Assembly: GCA_035293945.1 (NCBI GenBank)
Contig: DATGLV010000024.1
Span: 558,001 to 622,000 of the forward strand
Direction: 5' to 3'
Length of the DNA stretch: 64,000 bases
Origin: VAZQ01 sp035293945
Lineage (GTDB): Bacteria; Pseudomonadota; Alphaproteobacteria; Rhizobiales; Xanthobacteraceae
The notes beneath the pieces are model-generated. The model had not been told where the DNA came from. It worked only from the letters and a program-made list of their open reading frames with translations, and ran no database searches. The position numbers and the translations under genes were made by a program. Below are positions 1-8,453 of the stretch, one piece after another. How positions within the stretch are numbered: the stretch's first letter is position 1; each line of letters starts with the position of its first letter.

Positions 1-390
1 GGCGCGGCGCTGATCGGCGATCTCTATTCAATCGACGCGTCGCTCGGCTGCTACCGGGTGCACGGGGAGAACGCGTGGTTTGCGGGGAATCGCCAAAAGC
101 CCGAGCCCTTCCGGCGAAGCCTTGATCGCTATCTCAATGACAAGCTCGCAGCGAGTGGCTTGCGGCCGGTGATGTGGTCGGAGCAATCGACGAAAGCTTG
201 GTCGGAATTGGCGGGCGACGAACGTTGGCGGCCGCTCTTGGCCGAGATGCTCGCGATGGCGGCCTCCGAGCGCGCGGCCTCCGACCATAATGCGCCGGCG
301 GAGCGACACCGGCGTGCGGCCTTGCGGCTCGCGATCAAGGGACTGTCGGAGGCCGCGGAGGTCGATACGAATCCGGATTCATCGATGTGA
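1..390 (+). CDS. C-terminal part of a family 2 glycosyltransferase (truncated by window edge)
   Basis: The frame is open from base 1 to the TGA at 388-390, so the N-terminus lies outside the window. The first residues include the motif YRVHGENAW, which matches the YR-HG-N motif that ends the catalytic domain of many GT-A fold, family 2 glycosyltransferases. About 100 residues of charged helical tail follow. The enzyme would transfer a sugar from a nucleotide donor at the cytoplasmic membrane, probably for surface polysaccharide. Donor and acceptor cannot be told from this fragment. Assignment rests mainly on the one motif. Confidence 0.6.
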   Translation, partial: GAALIGDLYSIDASLGCYRVHGENAWFAGNRQKPEPFRRSLDRYLNDKLAASGLRPVMWSEQSTKAWSELAGDERWRPLLAEMLAMAASERAASDHNAPAERHRRAALRLAIKGLSEAAEVDTNPDSSM

Positions 391-689
391 GGGATGCCGA
401 TCCGGGAGTGCTCTATGCGGCATCAATCGAGCCGACGCGGCCGGCGGCGAGGCCGGCCTCATCCCGCTCCGGGGTCGAGGACTATACGGCTTCCAAAGGG
501 TGGTCCGGTCCGCTACCTTTCCGGCCCTGGTCAAAGGGAGACCGCGACCAGGCTGCCGGTTGGACCGCGACGCTGCCACGTCGCGGTTGCGTGCGTTGGG
601 CCCAGATGCGCCAGATCAGATGCAACTGGATCAGCGCACTGGACCAGAACAGAAGCGCAAAAATTCACTTTGAATGAGGGAGAGATGAG
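391..689. other. intergenic, no supported gene
   Basis: Several overlapping open frames cross this stretch, but none has family features or a convincing start. I read it as spacer between the glycosyltransferase and the exported protein at 690. The latter has its Shine-Dalgarno sequence (AGGGAGAG) at about 678-685. Confidence 0.5.
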
Positions 690-1313
690 ATGAAACTCAA
701 GTCACCGGTGCTCGCGGCCGCGATGTTGGCCGCGACATTCGCGTTGAGCTCGGTTTCCGCGCAAGCGCAGAATGTGCGCGTACGCGGGACGATCGAAAGT
801 GTCGACGGCAATACCCTGATGGTCAAATCGCGCGACGGAGCCGAGCTCAAGCTCGTGCTCAAGGACAATGCCCGGATTGCGGGCGTCATCAAGGCATCCC
901 TCGCGGACGTCAAGCCCGATGCCAATGTGGCCATCACCTCGAAGCCGCGCCCGGATGGAACGCTCGAGGCGGTGGAGCTGCGCATCGCTCCCGCCGGACA
1001 GCCCTTCAACTCGTTTCACAGCGAGTGGGACCTGATGCCGAACAGCTTCATGACCAACGGCTCCTTGCAGACCTCGGTCGCCGGAGTCGACGGTCAATTG
1101 CTGACGGTCAAGTACAAGGTCCAGGGCAAGCCCGATGAGGAAAAGAAGATCATGGTGACGCCGAAGACCATCATCGCCACCACGGTTCCGGAGACCAAGG
1201 CGGATCTCAAGCCGGGCCTGAAAGTATTCGTGCCCGGCGCCCCGAAGTTGCCCGACGGCTCGCTCGACGTTGCAGCGATCCAGGTCGAGAAGGAGATTCC
1301 GCCGCCCCAATAA
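690..1313 (+). CDS. exported DUF5666-like beta-rich protein
   Basis: This 207-residue protein has a clear signal peptide (residues 1 to about 26, ending AQA) and no later membrane segment, so it is probably periplasmic. It contains two similar beta-rich units: near residues 29-65 (RGTIESVDG, then an alternating hydrophobic pattern) and near 128-165 (VAGVDGQLLTVKY). This pattern is that of DUF5666-type OB-like repeats. The start at 690 follows AGGGAGAGATGAG. Function is unknown. It stands alone, with about 400 bp of spacer after it. Confidence 0.7.
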   Translation: MKLKSPVLAAAMLAATFALSSVSAQAQNVRVRGTIESVDGNTLMVKSRDGAELKLVLKDNARIAGVIKASLADVKPDANVAITSKPRPDGTLEAVELRIAPAGQPFNSFHSEWDLMPNSFMTNGSLQTSVAGVDGQLLTVKYKVQGKPDEEKKIMVTPKTIIATTVPETKADLKPGLKVFVPGAPKLPDGSLDVAAIQVEKEIPPPQ

Positions 1314-1707
1314 TGTGACGGCGGTGCTCGCGGACGGCCTGGTAGGTCAAGCCTTTCGAAGGTCAAGCGCGTTCCGGTCTTGCCGACCGGAATGCGCCAT
1401 TCGCAAAACGTCTTTCGCGCAAAGGCCGAATCGCAAAGTCTGAGCTGGCCTCGCGGCGCAGTCGGCTTCGGCTGCGCTCGCGCGGATGCGAGAGGGGAGC
1501 CGTCACCAGGTATACGCGAAGAGATGCGCGCCGCCGCGCCAGGATCGTCCGGCGCCAGCGCAAACGATCGCCATTTCCGTTTACGGCGAAGTTCTTGCTC
1601 GGATATGCAGATAAATTCGATTTATATCATCTTAACTTGAGCGATACAGCGCTTCGAATAGCTTTGGGCAGGAAGCCCAAGCACAAATAATAAGAAAAGT
1701 TTCTACG
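1314..1707. other. intergenic region upstream of the TPR-methyltransferase gene
   Basis: No supported gene is seen. The last 100 bp (about 1600-1700) are clearly richer in A and T than the surroundings, as expected for the promoter of the gene at 1708. I could not fix a -35/-10 pair with confidence. Confidence 0.4.
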
Positions 1708-3267
1708 ATGTCCTCTTCGAGCTTCCTACCGCCGGGTTTGGCCAATTCGGACGGTACCAGAGAAGCCCGGCGAGCTTTTTTCCCACAATCTCCCGATAGC
1801 ACGGCGCTGCATTCTTCACCGCGGCTCGAGCGGCACGCATCTCCGTTTTGGGAAGAGGCTACGAACGAACGCGCTCCGGCGAACAGCGACCATGAGGCCG
1901 CCGGGAGTGACGACGGCGGCGATTACGAGGTGCTGCACGACTTGGGACTGGCGCGACTGCGCGCCGGCAAGTTGAGGGAAGCGCTTGCACTCCTGCGCGC
2001 GGCGGTGCGCCTCGGACCGGCTGTGGCGGAAGCGCACAACAACCTCGGCAATGCCCTCGCGCTGTCCCACCACTTCGATGCTGCGCTCTTAAGCTACCGC
2101 AGTGCGATCGCGCTGCGGGCTGATTTCGCCGAAGCCCACAACAACCTCGCCAATGTCCTCATGGCCAAGGGCCGCAAGGACGAAGCGATCGCGCACTACG
2201 GCACCGCGGTCACCCTCAAGCCCGGGTATGCTGAGGCCGCGCTCAACCTGGAGAACGCGCGCAGGGCGACCGCGCCGGCATTGCGCGTGCAAGCGTCGCG
2301 GATGTCGCCCGCAACCGGCCTGCAACGTGGTTATGAGTACGCACGCCAAGGCAAGCTTGCGCAGGCCATGGATGAGTACCAAAGGGCACTCGCATTGGCG
2401 CCGGGTCTGACCGCCGCAAGGCTCGCGCTGGCAGACGCTCTGTTCCAGGTGGGGCGTCATTCGGAGGCGCTTGCCGCCTACGAAACGGTTGACGATTCTG
2501 CCGAGGCTTGGCTTGGCCGCGCGCGCATATTCAAGCTGCAGCAACGGCCCCAAGATGCGGTGAGGGCCTATCGAGAGGCGTTGGCGAGGGGCGCCGACAG
2601 CGACGCCATCCACTATTTCCTTGCTGCATTCGGTGACGAGCCGCCGCCCACCATGGCGCCCAAGGGACTTATCAGGGCTGCCTACGACCAGCATGCCGCA
2701 CAATATGAGCAGCATATGCTGGGCGACCTGAAATATCGGATCCCCGATCTGCTGTACGAAGCGACTTCCCGCTTCTTGCCTGCGCAATCGGTCGCTCTCC
2801 TGGATCTCGGCTGCGGCACTGGTCTTGTGGGGACGCGGTTCAAAGCGAAGGCGCATGCCATGACGGGCGTCGATCTGTCACCGAACATGCTCCAGCTGGC
2901 ACGGCAGCGACAAATCTATGACCGCCTTGCCTGCGCCGAGCTGCAGGAGTTCCTGCGCGCTACACAAGACACTTTCGACCTTGTGACCGCTGCCGATGTG
3001 CTGGTGTATTTTGGTGACCTGTCTGGGCTCTTTGCTGAAGTGTGGCGAGTGCTGGCGACGGGCGGCCTCTTCGCCTTCTCGGTCGAGGCGGGCTTGGACA
3101 GGGATTTCGATCTGAAGTCGACGCTGCGCTTCACGCATTCGCGCGAGTACCTCGCGAAGGTTGCGCAGACTCACGGCTTCGCCGTAGAAGCGGCCGAGCA
3201 GCAGGTACTGAGACAAGAAGAAAAGAACGATGTCGTCGGATACGTTGCGGTGCTGCGCAAGGCTTGA
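1708..3267 (+). CDS. TPR-repeat protein fused to a class I SAM methyltransferase
   Basis: The protein has 519 residues. After a low-complexity N-terminus (about 70 residues) come tetratricopeptide repeats at roughly 70-190, with typical A-x-x-x-x-G-x-x-x-x-A spacing (AHNNLGNAL, AHNNLANVL), and a second set near 205-320. The C-terminal part (about 330-519) is a Rossmann methyltransferase: the SAM motif LLDLGCGTGL, then GVDLSPNML and the acidic segment DLVTAADVLVYF. Such TPR-methyltransferases are common in alphaproteobacteria. Their methyl acceptor is generally unknown, with protein or glycan suggested. The ATG at 1708 has only a weak purine-rich sequence upstream. No operon partner is visible. 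Confidence 0.85.
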   Translation: MSSSSFLPPGLANSDGTREARRAFFPQSPDSTALHSSPRLERHASPFWEEATNERAPANSDHEAAGSDDGGDYEVLHDLGLARLRAGKLREALALLRAAVRLGPAVAEAHNNLGNALALSHHFDAALLSYRSAIALRADFAEAHNNLANVLMAKGRKDEAIAHYGTAVTLKPGYAEAALNLENARRATAPALRVQASRMSPATGLQRGYEYARQGKLAQAMDEYQRALALAPGLTAARLALADALFQVGRHSEALAAYETVDDSAEAWLGRARIFKLQQRPQDAVRAYREALARGADSDAIHYFLAAFGDEPPPTMAPKGLIRAAYDQHAAQYEQHMLGDLKYRIPDLLYEATSRFLPAQSVALLDLGCGTGLVGTRFKAKAHAMTGVDLSPNMLQLARQRQIYDRLACAELQEFLRATQDTFDLVTAADVLVYFGDLSGLFAEVWRVLATGGLFAFSVEAGLDRDFDLKSTLRFTHSREYLAKVAQTHGFAVEAAEQQVLRQEEKNDVVGYVAVLRKA

Positions 3268-3354
3268 GCTCATCGCCTTGCAGCGCCTGCTCGCGGAGCA
3301 CGCTCCCTGGATGCTTTGCCGAGCAGCGCAATCAATGTTGGAGCCGCGGCTCCT

Positions 3355-3585
3355 ATGATTGATCTCGACATCGGCCAGATCAATATTCGTGATGGGAGCG
3401 ACGAGGCAGCCTTGCAGCATCTGGGCGCCGCGGTGGTAGTGACCTGGAGCCGGCTGGGGCCGGAGGTGCGCGAAATGCTGCTCGGCCGCGCTTTGTCGAT
3501 GCACGGTCTGCCAGCAACCACGGAGCTCGAGGCCAAGATCAGGTCGCTCTTGCGGCGTCACGCAAAGGCCGGCGGGAGTGGGTAA
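3355..3585 (+). CDS. small conserved hypothetical protein (76 aa)
   Basis: A short soluble protein without signal peptide or membrane segment. It contains ALQHLGAAVVVTW followed by a basic, helical C-terminus. Small proteins of this appearance are frequent in Bradyrhizobium-type genomes, but I know no function. I chose the ATG at 3355 (GGAG about 10 bp upstream) over an in-frame ATG at 3316, because the extra residues look unstructured. It starts 88 bp after the methyltransferase gene and may be transcribed with it. Confidence 0.55.
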   Translation: MIDLDIGQINIRDGSDEAALQHLGAAVVVTWSRLGPEVREMLLGRALSMHGLPATTELEAKIRSLLRRHAKAGGSG

Positions 3586-3662
3586 GCTGGAAGCTTCTCC
3601 AGTCCCCCGGATGCCGCAAAAAAGGTCGCCCTGTCAGGCGCAACGATTGCGCAGCGCTGCAA

Positions 3663-3935
3663 TCAAAATGCTTCGTGATTGAAATAAGCGGGGAGGGTGG
3701 GCGGCGGCACGCCGGTCGCCTCGCAACCGCCATCGGGGGCATAGCAGGCAAAGCTCGCCTCCCATAATTCGTCGGCGATGTAGGCGCCGATCACGAGAAG
3801 CGCGAGGATCAGAGCCGCGGCCAACACATTCGCGCGCAGTCGGCTGCGTGCGTCCTCGGCTGCATCCGACATCTCCTTCGCCGCAATTGCGGGGCGTGAA
3901 TTCCTCATGCCCTCCATATGCGGTTCGCCTTCCAT
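3663..3935 (-). CDS. small single-pass membrane protein (90 aa)
   Basis: An N-terminal cytoplasmic part of about 35 residues, rich in charge, is followed by one transmembrane helix (around 36-52, LAAALILALLVIGAYIA) and a short outer tail with two cysteines (FACYAPDGGC). An in-frame ATG at 3917 preceded by GAAGGCG is an alternative start. Upstream (about 3953-3969) there is a small dyad TTACA/TGTAA in an AT-rich stretch, possibly its promoter region. Function unknown. Confidence 0.6.
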   Translation of the reverse strand: MEGEPHMEGMRNSRPAIAAKEMSDAAEDARSRLRANVLAAALILALLVIGAYIADELWEASFACYAPDGGCEATGVPPPTLPAYFNHEAF

Positions 3936-4105
3936 CCTGATCTTTCCTAGGCCTTACATTTTTGTAATGTCTGCAATAACTTGCTGCAATGCGGGAAGGA
4001 TCGCGATAAGCCCAATACGCGTGGGCACGGACTATGAGTTTCGGTCCGTCCACATGCGTCGGGCAGGAGGTCTAGGTTACCCCCTAAAGGCTATCCCTGC
4101 TCGCG

Positions 4106-4135
4106 AAGGCCCCGCATCCCATGCGGGGCCTTCTT
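4106..4135 (+). terminator. intrinsic terminator-like hairpin
   Basis: A perfect 12-bp stem, AAGGCCCCGCAT with ATGCGGGGCCTT and a 3-nt loop, is followed by CTT on the plus strand. It sits 14 bp beyond the stop codon of the minus-strand gene ending at 4149 and most likely ends that transcript. The U-run is short in both directions. Confidence 0.55.
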
Positions 4136-4148
4136 GATGAGCGAGTGG

Positions 4149-4394
4149 TCATTCTCCCCAACGCCAGCGCGTCGGTTCGCCTTTGAGCCAACAGATCGCG
4201 CCGAGGAGCACGCTCAAGAGCACCACGTATATGAGATACAGTGCGATCTCTGTGCGGGGCGGAAAGAGAAATGAGCCGAGCACCAACAAGCCGACAAACC
4301 CGGCAATGACCAGCCAGCCTTCCCAGCGGACCGGAAGGCCCCAGCCCCAGCCATAACGCTTGGCGCGGAACCAATACTTCGCGTCAGGGTCCAT
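4149..4394 (-). CDS. two-helix membrane protein (81 aa)
   Basis: The N-terminus (YWFRAKRYGWGWGLPVRWEGW) is rich in aromatic and basic residues and is a pattern I recognise from small conserved membrane proteins of Rhizobiales and Sphingomonadales. Two transmembrane helices follow (about 27-43 and 51-68), then a short cytoplasmic tail. The start is preceded by GCGAGGAGGCTCTG, a good ribosome binding site. Function unknown. Confidence 0.75.
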   Translation of the reverse strand: MDPDAKYWFRAKRYGWGWGLPVRWEGWLVIAGFVGLLVLGSFLFPPRTEIALYLIYVVLLSVLLGAICWLKGEPTRWRWGE

Positions 4395-4571
4395 CAGAGC
4401 CTCCTCGCGATTTGATGTACGCCGCTCTACTTCCGTCTCCGGAGCGCACCACGTCTCGGCCTAAGCGTCGGCATGGTCGCGTCGACCCGATAGACGTAAA
4501 GCAGACTGCTGCTCTATCCTCCAAAGAGGCCGCAGACCGCGGCCTGCCAAGATCCCGGGAGGAATTTTAAT

Positions 4572-5216
4572 ATGTCAACATCGCGCTTCGCGGCCGCAAT
4601 GGGTGGCGCACTCTTGATCGCCGCTATGGCATCGCCGACCTCGGCCGACATCATTTCCGATTGGACGACGGCGGTCGCGCCGCCGCCGCCCGAGCTGAAG
4701 GAGGTCACAGTCGACCCTTCGACCACGGCGCTTCTCTTCCTCGACATCATGAAAACCGGCTGCAGCGCGCGTCCGCGTTGCGTTGCCGCGGTGCCGAACA
4801 TGATCCGCCTGCACGATGCGGCGCGCGCCCACAACATGGTGGTGTGGTACAGCCTGGTCGGATCGAATGGCAAGGCGACGCCCGACGACATCATGGATCC
4901 GAAGCTCAAGCCGCGCGCCGGCGAGTGGTACCGCCAGGGCGGGCCTGACAAGTTCCTTGGCTCGACGCTCGAGCCGACCTTGAAGCAGGCCGGCATCAAG
5001 ACAGTCATCGTTTGCGGCAACTCGTTTCAGGGCGCGACCGTCGGTACCGCATCAGGTGCGGCACAGCGCGGCTACAAGGTCATTGTTCCGGTCGATTGCT
5101 CGGCCGGCGAAGACGCCTATCACGAGCAATATGCCGCGTTCCATCTCGCCGCCGGCGGCCCAGTCATTGTCACCTCCAACGTGACCATGACGCGCAGCAC
5201 CATGATCAAGTTCTGA
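4572..5216 (+). CDS. exported isochorismatase-fold protein lacking the canonical catalytic Lys and Cys
   Basis: 214 residues with a signal peptide (1 to about 25), start preceded by GGGAGGAATTTTAAT. The isochorismatase/cysteine hydrolase fold shows as the first strand with aspartate (ALLFLDIMK), then GPDKFLGSTL, TVIVCGNSFQG and AAQRGYKVIV. In canonical members a Lys precedes the SAF/DxF motif and a Cys lies 11 residues before RGY. Here those places hold Gln and Ala by my alignment. A large subfamily of exported 'isochorismatase' proteins in Bradyrhizobium-like bacteria shares such replacements. It is therefore probably a ligand-binding or non-canonical hydrolase. It precedes, tail to tail, the minus-strand exported gene ending at 5377. 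Confidence 0.75.
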   Translation: MSTSRFAAAMGGALLIAAMASPTSADIISDWTTAVAPPPPELKEVTVDPSTTALLFLDIMKTGCSARPRCVAAVPNMIRLHDAARAHNMVVWYSLVGSNGKATPDDIMDPKLKPRAGEWYRQGGPDKFLGSTLEPTLKQAGIKTVIVCGNSFQGATVGTASGAAQRGYKVIVPVDCSAGEDAYHEQYAAFHLAAGGPVIVTSNVTMTRSTMIKF

Positions 5217-5243
5217 AGCTCCGCGCGTGGGCTTGTTTCACTC

Positions 5244-5364
5244 TGTCCCGGGCATAGCGCGTCCAAGACGCGCGTAAACGCGCTGTTGAGCCGGGACCGT
5301 TCCAGGCAGATTTCTATGTTTGGAACGATCCCGGATCAGCGGCGCAGCAAGTGCCGCGCCGCGT
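5244..5364. repeat. dispersed intergenic palindromic repeat
   Basis: The interval between two convergent genes is filled with short GC-rich inverted units (GTCCCGGGCATAGCGCGTC and GCCGGGACCGTTCCA, the latter answered by TGGAACGATCCCGGA). The same GCCGGGACCGTTCCA unit recurs at 38690 and 38820. This is the dispersed REP/BIME-like repeat class common in Bradyrhizobium-type genomes. It may also end both converging transcripts. Confidence 0.65.
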
Positions 5365-5376
5365 CCGGGAAACAGC

Positions 5377-6219
5377 TTAGCGCGCCCCCTTCTTGAAATA
5401 GCGCAGGTCGGGCGGCGCCTGATCCTTCTTTACCGGCATCAGATACCCGTCCTCGCTGATGAAATAGTCCTCCTTGCCGACGCGGACGTGGTGGTTGTCC
5501 TCGGCGCAATCATTGAAATGCCAGATCGGCCTCGCTTCAGCCACATGGCGGTACTTCTTCGTGACGGTCCAAGGCCTGGTCAGCGCATTATCGATAACGG
5601 TGATCTCGTCGAGCAGGAGATCCTTCTCGCTCCTATCGATGCTGAATCTCTCCTTGATGATCGACTGGTTGTCGTCATCGAGGATAATGCCGCTTGCCTC
5701 GTAGCTGCGCGGTCCCTTGAAGCCGCGCGTCTCGGCGAGAAGCGTCGTGTAGCGGCCGTCGGGTCCGATATCGACCCAGCGACCAATCGAGGTGCCGTTG
5801 AAATTCTGGTCCATCTCGGTCGGCCAGTCGCGCCCGTCGGTGAAGATGCGCCGTGGTATTGTGTAGTCGGTGAGCACGTAGGTGGTCGTCGGCAGGATGA
5901 CGATCTCCATCGGATAGACCACGGTCATGACCCGCGGCATGCCGTGCGGAATGCAGCGGCCGGTCGGATCGTCGCCGAGGCCGCCGGCGGCTTGGTCCGC
6001 GAGGCTCGCCTGCCAGCGCGCCTGATACTCGGCGTTGAGCGGCGGCTGTTGCGCGCGCCCAAGCGGCTTGCTCGGATCCCATTGGATGCCGGCGGTGCTC
6101 TTCCATTGGCCTGACCAGTCGGGAAGCATTGAAAGATCTTGCGCCCATGTGCTTCCCGGAATTGCCGCCACCATTGCGGTCACTGTCGCCAGCGCGCCGA
6201 TCAAGCTCTTCTGAAACAT
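5377..6219 (-). CDS. exported PDWSGQW/DLRYF-family protein, copy A
   Basis: 280 residues with a signal peptide (cleavage near 26, STWA-Q); start preceded by GGGGAGAGCGGC. This is one of eight related exported proteins in the window. Shared marks seen here: PDWSGQW (33-39), a first conserved Cys in RCIPHGMP (Cys89), RRIFTDGRDWP, SIGRW, RGFKGPR, DDDNQSI, ALTRPWTV, a second conserved Cys (Cys238) before HHVRVG, and the end motif PPDLRYFK. The two cysteines could form a disulphide. Predicted mostly beta structure; I know no function. It is the copy that departs most in the DNQSI to DEIT segment among the seven close copies. It faces the exported isochorismatase-fold gene. Confidence 0.75.
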   Translation of the reverse strand: MFQKSLIGALATVTAMVAAIPGSTWAQDLSMLPDWSGQWKSTAGIQWDPSKPLGRAQQPPLNAEYQARWQASLADQAAGGLGDDPTGRCIPHGMPRVMTVVYPMEIVILPTTTYVLTDYTIPRRIFTDGRDWPTEMDQNFNGTSIGRWVDIGPDGRYTTLLAETRGFKGPRSYEASGIILDDDNQSIIKERFSIDRSEKDLLLDEITVIDNALTRPWTVTKKYRHVAEARPIWHFNDCAEDNHHVRVGKEDYFISEDGYLMPVKKDQAPPDLRYFKKGAR

Positions 6220-6487
6220 GCCGCTCTCCCCGCCATTCCAGGCATTCTTTTAGAAATGATGCCACCGGGCAGACGCAGTCCTCGTGTGATGCTCCCGGCT
6301 GTCGCCGAAGTTACACCGCCAGTGGCCGCGCGAGAAAGAGGGCTTTCGCCGGCCGCCCGTCGCCGGTGCGCTGCTGGCGCGCTGGCCCTGTCGAAGTTGT
6401 CCCGGCATTGCCCCGCATGCCGATGTGAGGCATTATTTGTTTGTTGTTTGTGTCCGCCAGAAGTTTGCGAGATGAGAGGGGCGCGCC

Positions 6488-6784
6488 ATGACGGCATTCA
6501 ATGCAGTGCGTTTTCGCGTCAAGCCGGGACGCGAGCAGGAATTCCTCGACGCTCACAAGAAGTCCGCCGCTGACTGGCCCGGGCTGAAGCATGTCAACAT
6601 CATCAAGACCGGCGAACGCAGCTATTGCATCATCGCCGAGTGGACCGACATGGACTGTCTCGAGCGGGCGCGGCCGAACATGATCGCCACGCTCGACACG
6701 TTTCGCCACGTGCTGGAGGATCTTGGCGGCGGCCTCGGCGTCACCGATCCGGTATCCGGGCCGGTGGTTCTGGCGCTGAAATAA
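6488..6784 (+). CDS. ABM-type ferredoxin-like small protein (98 aa)
   Basis: The pattern FRVKPGREQEFLDAHKKS, then SYCIIAEW and a helix with RHVLEDL, fits the dimeric alpha-beta barrel of the antibiotic biosynthesis monooxygenase (ABM) family. That family includes quinol monooxygenases and heme-degrading enzymes. No signal peptide, so cytoplasmic. The start follows GAGGGGCGCGCC. The His typical of heme-binding members is not obvious, and a stress-responsive A/B barrel role is equally possible. It is divergent from exported copy A. Confidence 0.6.
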   Translation: MTAFNAVRFRVKPGREQEFLDAHKKSAADWPGLKHVNIIKTGERSYCIIAEWTDMDCLERARPNMIATLDTFRHVLEDLGGGLGVTDPVSGPVVLALK

Positions 6785-7240
6785 CCGGGCGTACTCTCCG
6801 GCAAGATTGCTGGCGCAGATTGCGCGGTGCCGGGAGGCAGCCTCAGGGGGAGGGGTGCGGCACAACCGCATAAGGCGACGCGCGGCGAGTCCACAAAGCG
6901 ACCAACATGAGCACAGCGCCCGGCACCACTGCAGTTGCGCATGGCTTGAAGGGTTCGCCTGCGCATTATTGAATCCAAATCGTTTTTCGTAACTACGTCG
7001 CAAGCTGCATCGAACTTTTTGATCGCTCATAATCCGCGGCCGGTAACCTGCGGCGGCAAGGCCTCCGGCACGTCACCAGAAAGACGCAAACCGCTCAAAT
7101 TGATGGAGGTGACGCGCGAGTATCACCATCAATGCGATGAGCAGTGGTGCTTTCAGTCTTGCGTGTCCAGGCTCGCGCTGTGCAACCGCTGCCGCTGGGC
7201 AACCAGCATTCGCATTACGCAAATCCGGAAGGGGCAAGCC
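6785..7240. other. intergenic, no supported gene
   Basis: About 455 bp without a convincing coding frame. Around 6970-7020 it becomes AT-richer, perhaps the promoter region of the exported repeat protein at 7241. I see no RNA gene, repeat or clear operator. Confidence 0.4.
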
Positions 7241-7486
7241 ATGAAGCGCATTCTCGTTGCTGCCGTTCTGTCGCTATTCGCCGTGTCCGCCGCCCTGGCA
7301 GACGAAACCTGTGAGAGCAAGGCGGTCGGTTCCGATGGCAAGCCGCTCGCCGGCGCCGCCAAGGCGAGCTTCCTGAAGAAATGCAAGGCAGATGCCTGTG
7401 AGCCCAAAGCGATCGGCTCCGACGGCAAGCCGCTCGCGGGTGCCGCCAAGGCAAGCTTCCTCAAGAAATGCGAGGCGGGCGCTTAG
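7241..7486 (+). CDS. small exported PsiF-like protein with two tandem repeats
   Basis: 81 residues: a signal peptide (1 to about 20, ending ALA) then two nearly identical repeats of the form C-E-x-K-A-x-GSDGKPLAGAAKASFLKKC. The repeat resembles the PsiF repeat (Cys, K-x-L-x-G, F, C), which in Escherichia coli belongs to a phosphate-starvation-induced periplasmic protein. Each repeat carries two cysteines, so one disulphide per repeat is plausible. The ATG at 7241 follows GGAAGGGGCAAGCC; an upstream in-frame start at 7019 would add residues with no signal peptide. Near-identity of the two repeats at DNA level suggests a recent internal duplication. Confidence 0.75.
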   Translation: MKRILVAAVLSLFAVSAALADETCESKAVGSDGKPLAGAAKASFLKKCKADACEPKAIGSDGKPLAGAAKASFLKKCEAGA

Positions 7487-7602
7487 GTCGCTTCAAGCGT
7501 GCGCCTGCACCAGCTTGAGCTGATGCTTGAAACAGACATAGCAAATGATCAACTCGAAATCAGAAAGGTCCGAGTGAAAATGCGCTGACAAGAGGTGCTC
7601 AC

Positions 7603-8334
7603 ATGCGATACCGATTCATGCGACGACAATTCGTGGCGGTGGTGTGCGCCGCCATCATCGGCGTCGTGGCGGCGTCCGCTCCGGCGCTCGCACAACAGAA
7701 GACCGTGAAGGCCTGCCAGGACGAGTGGCGCGCCAATAAGGACGCCAACCAAGCCGCCGGAGTCACCGAGAAGGCTTATGTGGACAAATGTCGTGCCGGC
7801 GGCTCTGCCACGGCACCGGCGCCGTCTCAAGCCGCTGCTCCGGCTGCCGCCCCCGCAGCGGCCGCTCCGGCGACAAAGACTGTCAAGGCGTGTCAGGACG
7901 AGTGGCGCGCCAACAAGGATGCCTATCAGGCCGGCGGCGTGACCGAGAAGGCTTACGTGGACAAGTGCCGCGCGGGCCAGACGGTCGCGATTCCGGGCAC
8001 TCCGGCGCCTGGAACTCCCACTGCCTCGGCTCCGCCCGCTGCTACCGCACCCGCCGCCAAGCCCGGCGGAACCTCGGCAGCGGCGCCACCGCCCGCTCGA
8101 TCCGCACCGACCAACGCGCCACGGCCCGCGACAAGTGGCAACGAGTTCACCGCCGAGGCGCAGGCCAAGGCGCATTGCCCCACCGACACCGTGGTCTGGG
8201 CCAACCTTGACACCAAGGTCTATCATTTCAGCGGCACCAGGAATTACGGAACGACGAAAGAGGGTGCCTACATGTGTGAAAGGGATGCTTTGGCGCAGGG
8301 TGTTCGCGCCGCCAAGAATGAAAAGCACCCCTAA
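7603..8334 (+). CDS. exported protein with duplicated PsiF-like Cys repeat and a conserved C-terminal domain
   Basis: 243 residues, signal peptide 1 to about 31 (ALAQQ). Two repeats of TVKACQDEWRANKDA...EKAYVDKC are separated by an Ala/Pro-rich linker. Another Ala/Pro linker leads to a C-terminal domain of about 65 residues with HCPTDTVVWANL, YHF and NYGTTKEGAYMCE. That C-terminal pattern is widespread in rhizobial exported proteins of unknown role. The repeat layout (two cysteines per unit) parallels the neighbouring gene at 7241, so both may act in the periplasm on related ligands. Start preceded by AAGAGGTGCTCAC. Confidence 0.75.
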   Translation: MRYRFMRRQFVAVVCAAIIGVVAASAPALAQQKTVKACQDEWRANKDANQAAGVTEKAYVDKCRAGGSATAPAPSQAAAPAAAPAAAAPATKTVKACQDEWRANKDAYQAGGVTEKAYVDKCRAGQTVAIPGTPAPGTPTASAPPAATAPAAKPGGTSAAAPPPARSAPTNAPRPATSGNEFTAEAQAKAHCPTDTVVWANLDTKVYHFSGTRNYGTTKEGAYMCERDALAQGVRAAKNEKHP

Positions 8335-8453
8335 ATCCGCGGCGTTATCGCGGGTAAGAGAGCGGGAAGCTCGTTGCTTCGGGCGTTTTTCCCGCTCACA
8401 CCACCTTTGTCCTGCAACGCGATTCTTCCGGATCATGGCGAAGGAGATCGATT

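Noticed and set aside
4020..4080. possible tRNA-like or stem-loop RNA (GGAC ... GTCC near 4028)
   Set aside because: No T-arm, no CCA end and no cloverleaf could be drawn.
5320..6114. 264-codon open frame on the plus strand
   Set aside because: Antisense of exported copy A; no start site or family features.
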